From: Kappaphycus alvarezii
Taxonomy: Eukaryota > Rhodophyta > Florideophyceae > Gigartinales > Solieriaceae
NCBI GenBank assembly: GCA_002205965.3
Contig: NADL03000594.1
Coordinates: 2,294,001-2,358,000, forward strand
Length of the DNA: 64,000 nucleotides
Reading direction: 5' to 3'
Shown: positions 49,496-58,545 of the stretch, one piece after another
Position numbering within the stretch: position 1 is the stretch's first letter
Layout of the letters: each line of letters begins with the position of its first letter
The notes under the pieces: model-generated
What the model was told of the DNA's origin: nothing
The model's input: only the letters and a program-made list of their open reading frames with translations
Database searches by the model: none
Made by a program: the position numbers and the translations under genes

Positions 49496-50521
49496 TTATG
49501 AAGATTGCTGCTCGCCGGTCTGATCAGATTCATGATTAGCTCTCGATACACCGTTTCCAGAGGAAGATGGAACCTGCGATAGTGCGGCTGGTATATCCCC
49601 CGAGAGCGCAGAGAGCGCAGCACCAACGCGTGCACGAGCCTTACGCAGAGCCTCAGCACGTAGCAGGTTAAAGAACTCTGCCGTATCTAACTAATCGCAT
49701 TCTGGAGGGGGATTCGAGAATAATATTATGTCTTTGTGCCGCTCGAGAGCTTAATTTCGTGCTTTCTGTAGCTCCACCGCAGTTTCGGGTGGTTTCATCT
49801 TCTTCTTTATTTCCGTTGTTTTGCTTGCCAATTCTTTGGCTTTACGCCTCCCTATGGGACTTCTTGCAGTCTGTTGGGATGTCTGCATTTCGCCTTGGTC
49901 ATGGACAACTGCAGTTGAGTCTCCGGGAATGACGACAGCACCAGACTTTGGTGTTGAAAAAGAATCCGTTATGTCTGCATTTTGTAGAACGGCATGCAGT
50001 GACGATGCTGTATTTGTAGAACCGTCAAGTCCAGCCATGAACTTGGGATGCTCCCGCAGAATTTTCCACGCTTCTAAAAACTTAAAGGGTCGCTCTCAGT
50101 TCTCAGTAGTGGTAGAGATTGTGAGACAGTTGTACAAAGCGGTTGATATTCTGTATATGTCTGATTCAGAAACACCAGTCGGGTTTGTACTCTTAACTCT
50201 AGCAACACAAATAGAATAGTTGACACAATCCTTTCTTAAGAGTTTTATACGAGCTTTGAAAGAATCGATTGACCGTTCTTCTGTAAATAGAGGCTTAAAA
50301 TGAGCAAGGAGCTCTGCAACACGCTGGAAGAACATCAAAGACTTCTGTTCATACCTTAGAATAGAGTCTTCCGAAATTCCAAGCCAGGCCCTTACATGCG
50401 CGCAGTCGTCCAACACGGAGTAATTTGTCCCTCTAGATCTTGTACTAGGCGGAGCAGATGCTGGTGCGCCAGACGCAGAAGGAAGAGGTGAAGGAGCGAC
50501 CGTTATAAATGGAACATACAA
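49496..50521 (-). pseudogene. Myb/SANT-like accessory protein of the same Harbinger element
   Basis: One reading frame spans the whole interval with only in-frame stops and no frameshift. 50521-50096 holds a Pro/Ser-rich start, then SRGTNYSVLDDCAHVRAWLGISED and FFQRVAELLAHFKP, the trihelix/Myb-like pattern of Harbinger accessory proteins. After TGA (50096-50098) comes FKFLEAWKILREHPKFMAGLDG, then GRRKAKELASKTTEIKKKM. After two further stops comes DTAEFFNLLRAEALRKARARV, to TAA at 49496-49498. In Harbinger elements this partner binds the terminal repeats and helps import the transposase. The lack of frameshifts suggests decay by point mutation only. Confidence 0.7.
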
Positions 50522-51070
50522 TGCACGAGCAGTAGAGGCAGAAGCCTATTGAGGGGTGATTGATGGAGCAGACGAAGGATAGATTGTTTGTTGTTTATGG
50601 AGGACCAGGCGCAGATGAAGGACGGACGGGTTGTTGAGGGGTGGGCAAGCGTAAGGATCATAGGTGGGGTAAATATAGAAAGGGAAGATAAGGATGAGTA
50701 GCGTGGTTGTTGGAAGTTGCCCATTCTGGTGGAGCAATCCTCCAAAGAGTTGAGGCGGACGGGCTTTGTGGGAGGCGGGACTATCGTGATCGGATATCGT
50801 TTTTGTGCAGTATCAGGCGGTTTGGTCGGGATGGAAACTTGGAATATTTGGCGGGGAACGAGAAGGATGCCCAGTCATATCGCGACAAATAGATGCACGC
50901 AGAGTGCAAAGTTGTAAATTCTTGAGTTAAACTGAGGCCGATTTGACTCTCCGTTTTTTGCCATTTTGCAAATATTTTCTTTTTTAAGCTGCCGATGGGA
51001 GTCTTTACAGTAAAATGGGATCAAATTGGAATTTTTATTCATTTGATGATTTGCATCAACCGTTAGTGTA

Positions 51071-51257
51071 CAGTGCGATTCATAAGTATAGAATCACTCG
51101 GACCTCGGCAACCAGTGGCCTGACGATAAAAAACTGGGCATCACCGGAAAGGAAATTTCATAACGAGTTCAAAAAAGCAAACCTAATTGGTCTAAATCAA
51201 ATAATTAAAAAAAGATGTATAAAAAACCGTTTCGACTAAATCATAAGTATAGAATCA
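51071..51257 (+). repeat. Left terminal inverted repeat of the Tc1 element
   Basis: Pairs with 52414-52600. The direct repeat TCATAAGTATAGAATCA occurs at 51080-51096 and again at 51241-51257, 161 bp apart. These are the likely transposase-binding sites (inference from the IR/DR family). Confidence 0.9.
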
Positions 51258-51295
51258 ACTCAGTCATGAGTATGCGAACGAATGTTTATTAAACC

Positions 51296-52305
51296 CTAAT
51301 AAGAAATTTTTGCCCCACCAGAGTTCAAAACAGCAATGCAGCGCCTTACCATTGATTTCACAAGTTCTTGAACCGTTTCTTCGGGAATGCTGGACCAACA
51401 ATTGACGATGGTCTCCTTCAAGTCCGCCACGGACTGAAACTGCCTTGCATCTCGGTACACAGCCCTCGCGACGATTGCTCATAGATTCTCAATGGGATTT
51501 AGGTCTGGTGCGCGCGAGGGCAAGTCCAAAACATCAATTTCGTTGACTCCCATCCACTGTTTAGTGGCCCTAGCAACATGAATAGGGCAGTTATCTTGTT
51601 GAAATGTCCATGTTTCCCCATGCGTAATGGCCGCCCACGGGAGCAGATTGTCCTTTAACGTTCGAATATACTTCTGCGAGTCTTGTCGACCTTCTGAAAA
51701 GACAAGCTCGCATGATCCATAAAAAAAAGCACCCCCACACCATGACACTCCCACGCCCCTTTGACGCTTAGAAAAATGCGTTTTTCTCTGTCAAAATGAT
51801 GCAAGTAACAAGCCCAGCCATCCGGTCCATCGAGGTTGAATTTCTTTTCATCACTAAACACCACCGTCATCCATTTTGACATCTCCCACTCCGCCTTCGC
51901 TGTTGCCCATGCTACACGAGCGGCCTTGTGATCTGGAGTGAGAAAAAAACCCTTGTTCGGCTTTGTGTAGACCAATTTATTCTCGGAATGTAGCATACGG
52001 AGGATCGTAGATTTGGAAAGGGACAAGTTGAGGTCTTTTTGGAGGCGACTGACGGCGTGGCCGGTCGCTGTCGCCTCCCGAATCAAACGACGCTTAGAGC
52101 TCTCTGGATACCTGAGGGGTCTGCCGGCTCTTTTTTGTGTCCCATAACCTTCAGGATCCTTTAAAAAGGAACTGATTACCTTCTGTGACCTTTTCATTTT
52201 CTTAGCAATTGCTCGGTGGGTGTACTTCTCCTTGAGAAGGGCGAGAATTGCGCCCTTCTCTTGTTCGGACAGGGAGGTGCCTCGAGGCATTTTGGTGCCG
52301 TCCAT
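51296..52305 (-). pseudogene. Tc1-family DD34E transposase, two frameshifts and one stop
   Basis: Starts at ATG 52303-52305 (an alternative ATG at 52288-52290 gives MPRGTSLSEQEKGAI, a typical Tc1 start). Two N-terminal helix-turn-helix regions (THRAIAKKMKRSQKVISSFL; AVSRLQKDLNLSLSKSTILRML) with RAGRPLRY between them form the paired-type DNA-binding domain. The catalytic residues are visible: Asp in VVFSDEKKF, Asp in FQQDNCPIHVA, and Glu in DLNPIEN 34 residues later, i.e. DD34E. Two one-base expansions of G runs near 51736-51763 shift the frame twice. TGA replaces the Trp after PIENL near 51479. It ends GGAKISY at TAG 51296-51298. This copy is inactive but young-looking, with both ends intact. 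Confidence 0.9.
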
Positions 52306-52413
52306 GAAGCTCTATCTTGAGTCTCATGGGCGGTAGTAGTCTTATCGGAATGGCACATCTTTGGTTGGCGCCAAAATCGCGATACTGTGCTGTGTGCGGC
52401 ATGCTGGGGTTCC

Positions 52414-52600
52414 TGATTCTATACTTATGATTTGATTGAAACGGTTTTTTATACATATTTACTAAATTATTTGATTTAGATCAATGCGGTTTGCTTTTTT
52501 ACACTCGTTATGAAATTACCTTTCCGGCGATACCCAGTTTTTTATCCTCAGGCCCCTGGTTGCCGAGGTCCGAGTGATTCTATACTTATGAAGCGCATTG
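52414..52600 (-). repeat. Right terminal inverted repeat of the Tc1 element
   Basis: Mirror of 51071-51257 with scattered substitutions. It contains the same 17-bp motif in inverted orientation at its inner edge (52414-52430) and near its outer end. Confidence 0.9.
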
Positions 52601-52602
52601 TA

Positions 52603-53057
52603 CTTTATTTTCCTGAATGTGGTTTTACTTGAATGGGTAAGTGGGTTAAATGGGGTTTATACTGAAACGGATGACTGGTAGATTGGGGGGAACAGGGTGG
52701 GACTAGACATAACAGGGAAGAGGCCTAACTTGCGTAGGGACGTAGATGCCATGAGAACAGAGGTTCTCTGGAACATACTAACCTGCACGTTGCCGCATTA
52801 AGACTCACTCAAGACCCCTTCCAGCAGACAACTGGCGTTATTCTGGACGAGCCTCGCCGCGTGACGAGCGACAGTGTTTGCGTTGCTTGAGCAATTAGAA
52901 CAGCCGCCCGTGCAGCAATGCTAACCGTTGGGGATGCTCTGAGAATATGTATCGTAATAATTTCTATTTTTAAGGTCTTGGTTGTACTGTACTGTACAGT
53001 ACAGTACGATGGGTTGGGCGGGGTGTTCTATAGTGCGAAAGCAGTGTACTACTATAG
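52603..53057. other. Spacer between Tc1 element and LINE, with an ACAGT palindrome
   Basis: No gene is recognised. It contains a perfect 24-bp palindrome built of GTACT/ACAGT units at 52984-53007, next to the 3' end of the LINE. Confidence 0.6.
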
Positions 53058-53131
53058 AAGGAAGAAAGAAAGAAAGAAGTTTAATGCGTTCAGTATCTAC
53101 TGGGGACTGCGCACGTCCTAACTATACGGTT

Positions 53132-56100
53132 AAGATCTAACCGGGTGTACTTCGTCGTCCATGCGCATCGGGGCTCGCGAGAGGATAGCTTCAGCGATGG
53201 ATGACCAGAGGGTGCAACTCAGTCGCTGGTAGATACGGCGGCGGATAACGCCAACTGTCGAGTGACACTTGGACGCGATCCGCGGAACTAACTCCTCGAT
53301 AAATGCAATAGTTCCAGGGGAAGGGGCACCTAGGGAATCAAACGCCAGAGGTCAAAACGTGAAGTTCGGCGTGTAAGGCGCAGAAGATGGACCAGTTGAG
53401 GGAGCGGGGAGGCGTCGGGCGATGTTGCGTTCCAGGGTTGTGACCTTGTCGCGGGCCGCCAGTTCAGCAGCGCCTCCGGCAACCTGGGTCGCCTAGGTGC
53501 GAACTGCGGCCTTAAACGGTGAGACGACAGTGATGTCACAGGCAATGGGGCGAAACGTTGTGCCTTCCGGGGTTGGGGGCGGTTGTACAAGGATATCGGC
53601 GGGCCGGAGCTCAGTGCCCGGGACGAGGAACGGAACCTCGTGCCGAGTATCCAGACCCGCGGCGCGGGTAACGTGTGTCGCAATCGCATTACAGAGCGAG
53701 TTATGGCCGTGACGACGGCCGAAACCAGGGCAGCAGAGGTCGGCGGCGTGATCCCCGAGGGTGTCCAAGGGGTGGTCACAGTGGTGGCAGTTGAGGGGCA
53801 TGGAGTCATCATACACTGGCAGTCCGAGGTGACGGCGGAGCATGGTCTGCCAGTGTGTGGTGTGGACCTTCGTAGCTGCCGTGGGGTGAGCGAAGAGAAA
53901 CGCAGCAGCGGGGCTGCGGCGAAACGCTAAGCCAGTGATGCGATGTCGAATGTCGGCGTCGCTGTGTGCGGTCGGGTTTGGGGCATTCGCCCAGGAGTCG
54001 TCGTGCCAATGTACTCTTGCCCGCGCCTCTTGCTGCACCCGTTTGAGAAAGTTTAGAGTGTTGGTGGGTAAAGCAGCTAGAGTTAGAGGGTCAAGGGTGG
54101 AAAGGTCGACTATCTCGGGGATGGAGAGGGCGAAACGGCGGAGAGAAGGCCCAGCCTGACGGAGGAGGAAGGACCGGTCGCCGCGGTAGCGGCCAGAAGC
54201 AGGTGCACAAGCACGCGGCGTGGCGTATGCGGAAGTTCGCTGCCGTGCGGGCGCAGCATCAATGATGCTGGCGGCGGCAGCGCCGTGGAGGCACGAGGCG
54301 ATGCTTTCGAAGCCCTGACCTCCGAGGTGCATGGGGAGGCAGACTTGGTCCCAGGCTCGGTCCGTGAGAGCTATGCCGTGTAACTTTTCATATGATGACC
54401 GTTGTAGATCATCAAATTCTTCTGCGGCGGACTCGGCTAAGCGCGGATCTGAGAGCTTGAATGCATGCGATAGGAGGCATGCAGAGGCACAGATCCGGTG
54501 CATGTGGAACCGGGCGCGGGCGTCGCGGACCAGCAGGAGGCGGTCCAGGGTCCGGCGGCACTGAGCAATCTTGGACCGGAGAAAACTCTCCGTGAACGCT
54601 TTGTTCCCAATGGGGGCCCCTAGAAGCGGAAAGCCGTCCCGCGAGCATTCTGCGAGAGGGAATTCCGCTAAGAGGGCTGCTCGATCCTGCGGCATGACGT
54701 GAGGCCAGTATATGCGTGTCTTTCGTGGGTTGACATGGAAGCCAACCGTGGGACCATCTCGGGCAAGGAGCCTGAGCGCCTGACGGATGGCGCCAAGGTT
54801 CCCGACGATCGTGCCGTCATCGGCGTACCATTGGCAGAGAGCGATGTTGGGGATCTCAGCAACCCGACGGATGAGGGGTTGGATCGTTAGCGAGAACAAC
54901 AACATGCTGGCCGGGTCACCCTGTTGGGTGCCCTGGGCACTTGGTATGACGGTGCGATCCCGGTTCGGGACAAGCAATGGCGGTTGCATTCGGCCGTAGA
55001 TCATGTTTGCGAAGCGGGCTAGCGAGGGGGCGAGCATTGGTAGGTGGTCCAGCATAGACTGCCGATCAACGCGGTTAAAGGCGTTGTTAGCGTCTATGAG
55101 GACCGTGGCGACGTTCGGGGTGGCGGAGAAGCGGCGTAGTGTCGTGCGGGTGTCGTGTACAATAGAGTCCAACCCGGCTTTAACACCGTTGGCCGTCTGA
55201 TGCGGCGACATAACCGAGTGTGAATCGGCTATTGCGGCCGGGAGCAGTGCCTTCGTCACTATCCTGCGAAGCACAGACCCGATGGCGATCGGGCGGATCT
55301 TGTCGGGAGTCGGCTGAAGCGGGAGGAGCGTCGCCGCAGCCACGAGGGGGAGCACAGCGTCCGGGAGTTCCCCCCGTGCGAGCCGAGAAACGAGCTGAGT
55401 CAGGACACGCAGACCGGTCACGCCGGCTTCGGGACTGACGCGAGTCTTAACCAGGAGGTGGAACCAGCGGGACGGCGTTCGTTCGGGTCCGGCGGTGGTG
55501 TCCCGCGGGACGCCGCGGACCGCGTGTTCCACAGCAGCTTCGGTGATGCACGGGGGCGGCGGGAGCCGTCCTTCCGGGAGCGGCGAGACAGGGCTCGGCG
55601 GGGACGGGTGCAGGTCCCGGAGCCGCTGAATCGTCGCCGGGTCGTTGACGTCGGCGAGCGGGCCATTGTGGAGGGCGCGCATGGCCTTACCATATCGCGC
55701 ATCGGCGCAAAGGGCCTCTGCACGACGGGTGCGCCCGATGTCGCCGGGGACTGTTGGGGCGTACAGCGTGTTTCCTTCCCACCATTCTAGCCGAGCCTGA
55801 TGAGCTGCGAGAGCTTCGGCCCAGAGTGCTCCCCACTGCGAGCCCGTGTGCGCACGACGGAGGCGTTCTCGGAGGGCGATCCGTTGGCTCTTGGGGTCCC
55901 GCCATCCGCGCTCTCCCCCGAAGACAGGGATGGAGGACAGCCGTGGGCAGCATGTGGAGGTGAAGGAATGCTCGTTGAGTGGCGTCTTCCCCACGAGCAT
56001 TCGCCGCAGCATTGACCAGTTTTATAAACAGGAGGATTAATTGGGTGAGGCAGGGAGCGGGGATATCTTGGAAGATATCCGTGTCGCGGTAGGGTGTTGA

Positions 56101-56208
56101 GAGGATTTCCAGGGGAGTGGGCAAGGGGAATGACACCGCTGTCTCATGCGGCGGGGGGGTCCGATTCCATAGGGTGGACCGGATCCATGGTGGGGAGGAG
56201 CGGAGTTA
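53132..56208 (-). pseudogene. LINE reverse transcriptase / restriction-like endonuclease, few lesions
   Basis: A clean 839-codon frame runs from 56012 to 53493. RT landmarks by residue: ATLLPL..DKIRPIAIGSVLRRI (227-251), VATVLIDANNAF (301-312, catalytic Asp307), AQGTQQGDPASMLLF (359-373), CQWYADDG (393-400, catalytic YADD intact) and GFHVNPRKT (424-432). The C terminus has a CxxC..H..C cluster (NCHHCDHPLDTLGDHAADLC, 741-760), then ELRPADI and ACDITVVSPFK, the restriction-like endonuclease signature of R2/CRE/Dong-type elements. Beyond TAG at 53493-53495 the frame goes on (AELAARDKV, then a TGA, then AFDSLGAPSPGTIAFIEELVPRI) to TAA near 53132. Upstream, the N-terminal extension (PLEILSTPYRDTDIFQDIPAPCLTQLILLF to about 56208) is joined by a frameshift near 55920. 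Only two stops and about one frameshift break it. Confidence 0.88.
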
Positions 56209-56900
56209 GGCCGACTGGCCTCTTGGCTGATGGTGGGGCTCCTCCGCCCCTTGTATGCCAGCCATCAACGGCTGCATGGGAACGTGCGATGCGGACTCCT
56301 TACCCATCGTTGCCGCGGAGGCGACGGTGGGAGGGAGAACGGCCGTGGGTGCCAGTGGTGCGTTGGGCACCATAAGAAACTCCGAGGCCTGGGCGTCTTC
56401 GGTTGCGGGGCATCGGCGTTTTGACGCCGACGGGGAAGAGCCCGGGAACCGAAGTGTGAGGTCGGGTGTGTGTTGAGGGGCGGGGCGGGGAGCGGCAGGG
56501 GGGGGAGGATGGTGTGCCCCCGTTGGGGCGTTTGGGGGCTTGTGCGGGGCCGGGTGAGGTCGGGACGGGTTTGGTCGGGGCCGGGGCGGTGGGTTTGACG
56601 GGATTTGGGGCCGGTGTTTGGGCGGGCGTGCGGGCGGGAATCCCGCGGGTCGGGAGGCGCGCCTCAGCAGATGCTGAGGCGGGCATCGTGACGGAGGGCG
56701 ATCGCCATGGCGTTGCGGACGTGGGGGGGCAACCCACGAGCGCAGCTTGGGGCTCACCAGGCGAGCCGCTTCACGTTGGAGGCGGGTGGCCACACCCTGG
56801 GCGGCAGAGATATCCAGTGTGTAGCAGTGCTGCGCCAGCGTAAGCGGCGAGACGTGCAGGTCCGGATATGTGAGACGAAGATGGGCGAGGACGTTGATAC
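56209..56900 (-). pseudogene. LINE 5' region: Pro-rich N-terminal part
   Basis: One frame reads CINVLAHLRLTYPDLHVSPLTLAQHC and VATRLQREAARLVSPK, then becomes Pro/Arg-rich. A second frame in the middle (56300-56737) gives IPARTPAQTPAPNPVKPTAP, a more natural low-complexity linker, so a pair of frameshifts is likely. TAA at 56206-56208 separates it from the main polyprotein in the same frame. No zinc finger or nucleic-acid-binding motif is evident. It may be an ORF1 or the N terminus of the polyprotein. Confidence 0.5.
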
Positions 56901-56957
56901 AGTATACAGTATGCATTGCTGTACAGTTCATTAGCTGGCCATGGCTCAATACTGTAG
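56897..56957. promoter_or_regulatory. ACAGT-type repeats upstream of the snRNP gene
   Basis: gatacagtatacagtatg (56897-56914), ctgtacagt (about 56919-56927) and aatactgtag (about 56948-56957) lie 75-140 bp upstream of the snRNP ATG. They are degenerate relatives of the ACAGT / GTACAGTAC units upstream of APC10, the hydrolase and phosphofructokinase genes. They also mark the presumed 5' junction of the LINE. Confidence 0.35.
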
Positions 56958-57033
56958 ATTTTCAACTTAACCCAAAGCCGATCGCCTGACTCGATCCAGT
57001 CTTTAGCATGCCTGATTAGGTCGCTCTGCGGCA

Positions 57034-57741
57034 ATGGACGCCACACCTCCTTGCCGTACGCTTTATATCCGCAACCTCCCTGAGAAGCTCAACAAGCAAC
57101 GTCTCCGCGCCCTTCTGCATGCTCTTCTCACTCCATACGGTCACATCCTCGCCATCATCGCCGAGAAGACTTTCAAACTCCGCGGTCAAGCATTTGTCAC
57201 CTTCGAACATCAGTCCTCTGCCACCATCGCCCTCCGCAAGTTACATGCCTCTCCTTTCATGGGCCGACAGATATCTGTCACATACGCGAAACAACTAACC
57301 AACCGTTTCCAAACTCCAGACTCGCAGCATCCTCTTGCTCCTTCCGATTCCACTGCCCACCCTCTCACCAAAACATCCACACCCACTCCTCAACATGGAA
57401 CTCCTCATGAAAATGGCAACCCCCCCTCCGATGCAAACGAGGATTTCAATACAGTGGAGTCGTCCCCTGCTCCACCAAACCGCATTCTATTTATCGATAA
57501 CCTTCCGCTGATTGTTCATGACACCCAGGCCGACAGGCCCACGACCGTCGCCGCAGCCCTAACAGATTTGTTTGCTCGCTTCGCTGGATTTTTGGAAGTG
57601 CGACCGGTCCCTGGGAAGGATCGCATCGCGTTTGTCGAGTTTGACTCGGATCAGAATGCGGCCGTCGCTATGAGTGGACTGCAGTCACATCCGCTTGGTG
57701 ACCCACCGCTTCGTATGCACGTGGCCTTTGCCAAAAAGTAG
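57034..57741 (+). CDS. U1A/U2B''/SNF-type spliceosomal protein with two RRMs
   Basis: 235 codons, single exon, ATG at 57034. RRM1 spans about residues 8-86 with RNP2 LYIRNL (10-15) and RNP1 LRGQAFVTF (49-57), and ends QISVTYAKQ. RRM2 spans about 149-234 with RNP2 ILFIDNL (151-157) and RNP1 RIAFVEFDS (197-205). A Pro/Ser/Thr/His-rich linker of about 60 residues (90-148) joins them. Start motif, RRM spacing and the YAK ending are those of the U1A / U2B'' (SNF) family. In spliceosomes these bind U1 stem-loop II or U2 stem-loop IV RNA; which snRNA this single copy serves cannot be told from sequence. The presence of a spliceosomal protein agrees with the introns in the phosphofructokinase gene. 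ACAGT-type repeats lie about 75-140 bp upstream. Confidence 0.92.
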   Translation: MDATPPCRTLYIRNLPEKLNKQRLRALLHALLTPYGHILAIIAEKTFKLRGQAFVTFEHQSSATIALRKLHASPFMGRQISVTYAKQLTNRFQTPDSQHPLAPSDSTAHPLTKTSTPTPQHGTPHENGNPPSDANEDFNTVESSPAPPNRILFIDNLPLIVHDTQADRPTTVAAALTDLFARFAGFLEVRPVPGKDRIAFVEFDSDQNAAVAMSGLQSHPLGDPPLRMHVAFAKK

Positions 57742-57972
57742 ACGTATAACCTAGTTCATGTGTGTGTGTGGTACGTGCGCTCGGGATTGCACTGCGGATT
57801 GAAAGATAGAGTTTGGCTTTACACAAAATTGCGCCGACTGATTAAGTGCCGGAAAAAAAGAAATCCTACGGCGTGGGTAGCGCTGGGAAAGGTTACTCGG
57901 CGCCTATTGCCTACCGCCCTTCGCTGAGCTAAACGAAAGCTAATTGTTGAAATACTGTCCGAAACCATGCCG
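57742..57972. other. Tail-to-tail spacer between the snRNP and SOD genes
   Basis: 231 bp between the two converging stop codons, so it must hold both 3' ends. A short GT run (tgtgtgtgtg, about 57761-57770) follows the snRNP stop. No clear polyadenylation signal is seen. Confidence 0.5.
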
Positions 57973-58545
57973 TCATGTTGTCAACCGACCTAATACACAA
58001 GTCGCTAGTCTTGCACCGGCATCGCCGGTGGGCTGAGAATCTCGTCCCAAATCCTCCGCGGCATGAATCACAATCGCCCTCCCAACCAGTTCCCACGTGT
58101 CTATTGGTTCCCGGTAAAGGGTATTGAAAGTAGCGACACCGGTCTCGTTTGGAAATAAGTTGCCAAGATCTCCCACATGGAACGATTCGCGATTTCCCTC
58201 ATTAGGAAGGGCATGATCATTCCCAAATGGGTTGTAATGCCCGCCGGTGCCAGTGCCGTCGGGGACGGAGACGTCACCGCGTTCGTGAATATGAATCCCG
58301 TGTGGCTCACTGCCACCGAGGCCGGAGACAATACCAGAAACTCGGGTGAAACAGGCCCCGTCATGCCAGTACGGACTGAGGCTCATTCCACCACGTACAT
58401 TAGAAGGTTCGCCCTCGAGAGTGTTGGAAATTGTAGGAATTAGGTAACACGTCAGCCAGGGACGGGCGCAACAGAGTCGCTCTGTCGTGTTTCCAGCGGC
58501 AATGATGATTATGAGGGTGGCGAAGAAAATGATGGGGAGAGACAT
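57973..58545 (-). CDS. Secreted Cu/Zn superoxide dismutase
   Basis: 190 codons from the ATG at 58543-58545; the frame extends 16 codons upstream but only to a GTG. Cu/Zn SOD converts superoxide to oxygen and hydrogen peroxide. Residues 1-18 (LPIIFFATLIIIIAA) form a signal peptide or N-terminal anchor, so the enzyme should act outside the cytosol. Metal ligands are visible: HGIHIHERGD gives His85 and His87; GGHYNPFGNDH gives bridging His103 and His111; FHVGDLGN gives His123 and Asp126; AIVIHAAED gives His161. The C terminus GARLATCVLG holds the usual Cys (183) and the catalytic Arg region. The usual partner Cys after HERGD is absent (GDVSVPDGTGTGG), so the standard disulfide must be absent or formed with another Cys (25, 26, 33 or 65). 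Single exon, converging on the snRNP gene. No ACAGT cluster is seen upstream. Confidence 0.93.
   Translation of the reverse strand: MSLPIIFFATLIIIIAAGNTTERLCCARPWLTCYLIPTISNTLEGEPSNVRGGMSLSPYWHDGACFTRVSGIVSGLGGSEPHGIHIHERGDVSVPDGTGTGGHYNPFGNDHALPNEGNRESFHVGDLGNLFPNETGVATFNTLYREPIDTWELVGRAIVIHAAEDLGRDSQPTGDAGARLATCVLGRLTT

Larger units (their letters stand above)
51071..52600 (-). mobile_element. Tc1-type transposon, complete ends with TA duplication
   Basis: A 1530-bp element bounded by TA at 51069-51070 and TA at 52601-52602, the expected target duplication of Tc1/mariner elements. Terminal inverted repeats are 187 bp each (51071-51257 and 52414-52600). Each repeat carries a TCATAAGTATAGAATCA motif at both its outer and its inner edge, so the element has the IR/DR layout known from Sleeping Beauty-like elements. 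It encodes a single transposase on the - strand. Confidence 0.92.
53058..56900 (-). mobile_element. Nearly full-length LINE with restriction-like endonuclease
   Basis: A - strand non-LTR retrotransposon. The 5' part (about 56900-56210) encodes a Pro-rich region, followed by one long polyprotein ending near 53132. The 3' flank then shows a TTTC/CTTT-rich run (+ strand gaaagaaagaaagaa around 53060-53080) that looks like the element's 3' tail. The outer limits are estimated: the 5' end is placed where unique-looking coding text meets an ACTGT-type repeat near 56895, and the 3' end lies between the TTTC tail and the palindrome at 52984. Confidence 0.75.

Noticed and set aside
53583-55790. Many + strand frames of 60-115 codons under the LINE
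   Set aside because: Antisense shadows of the GC-rich reverse transcriptase gene.
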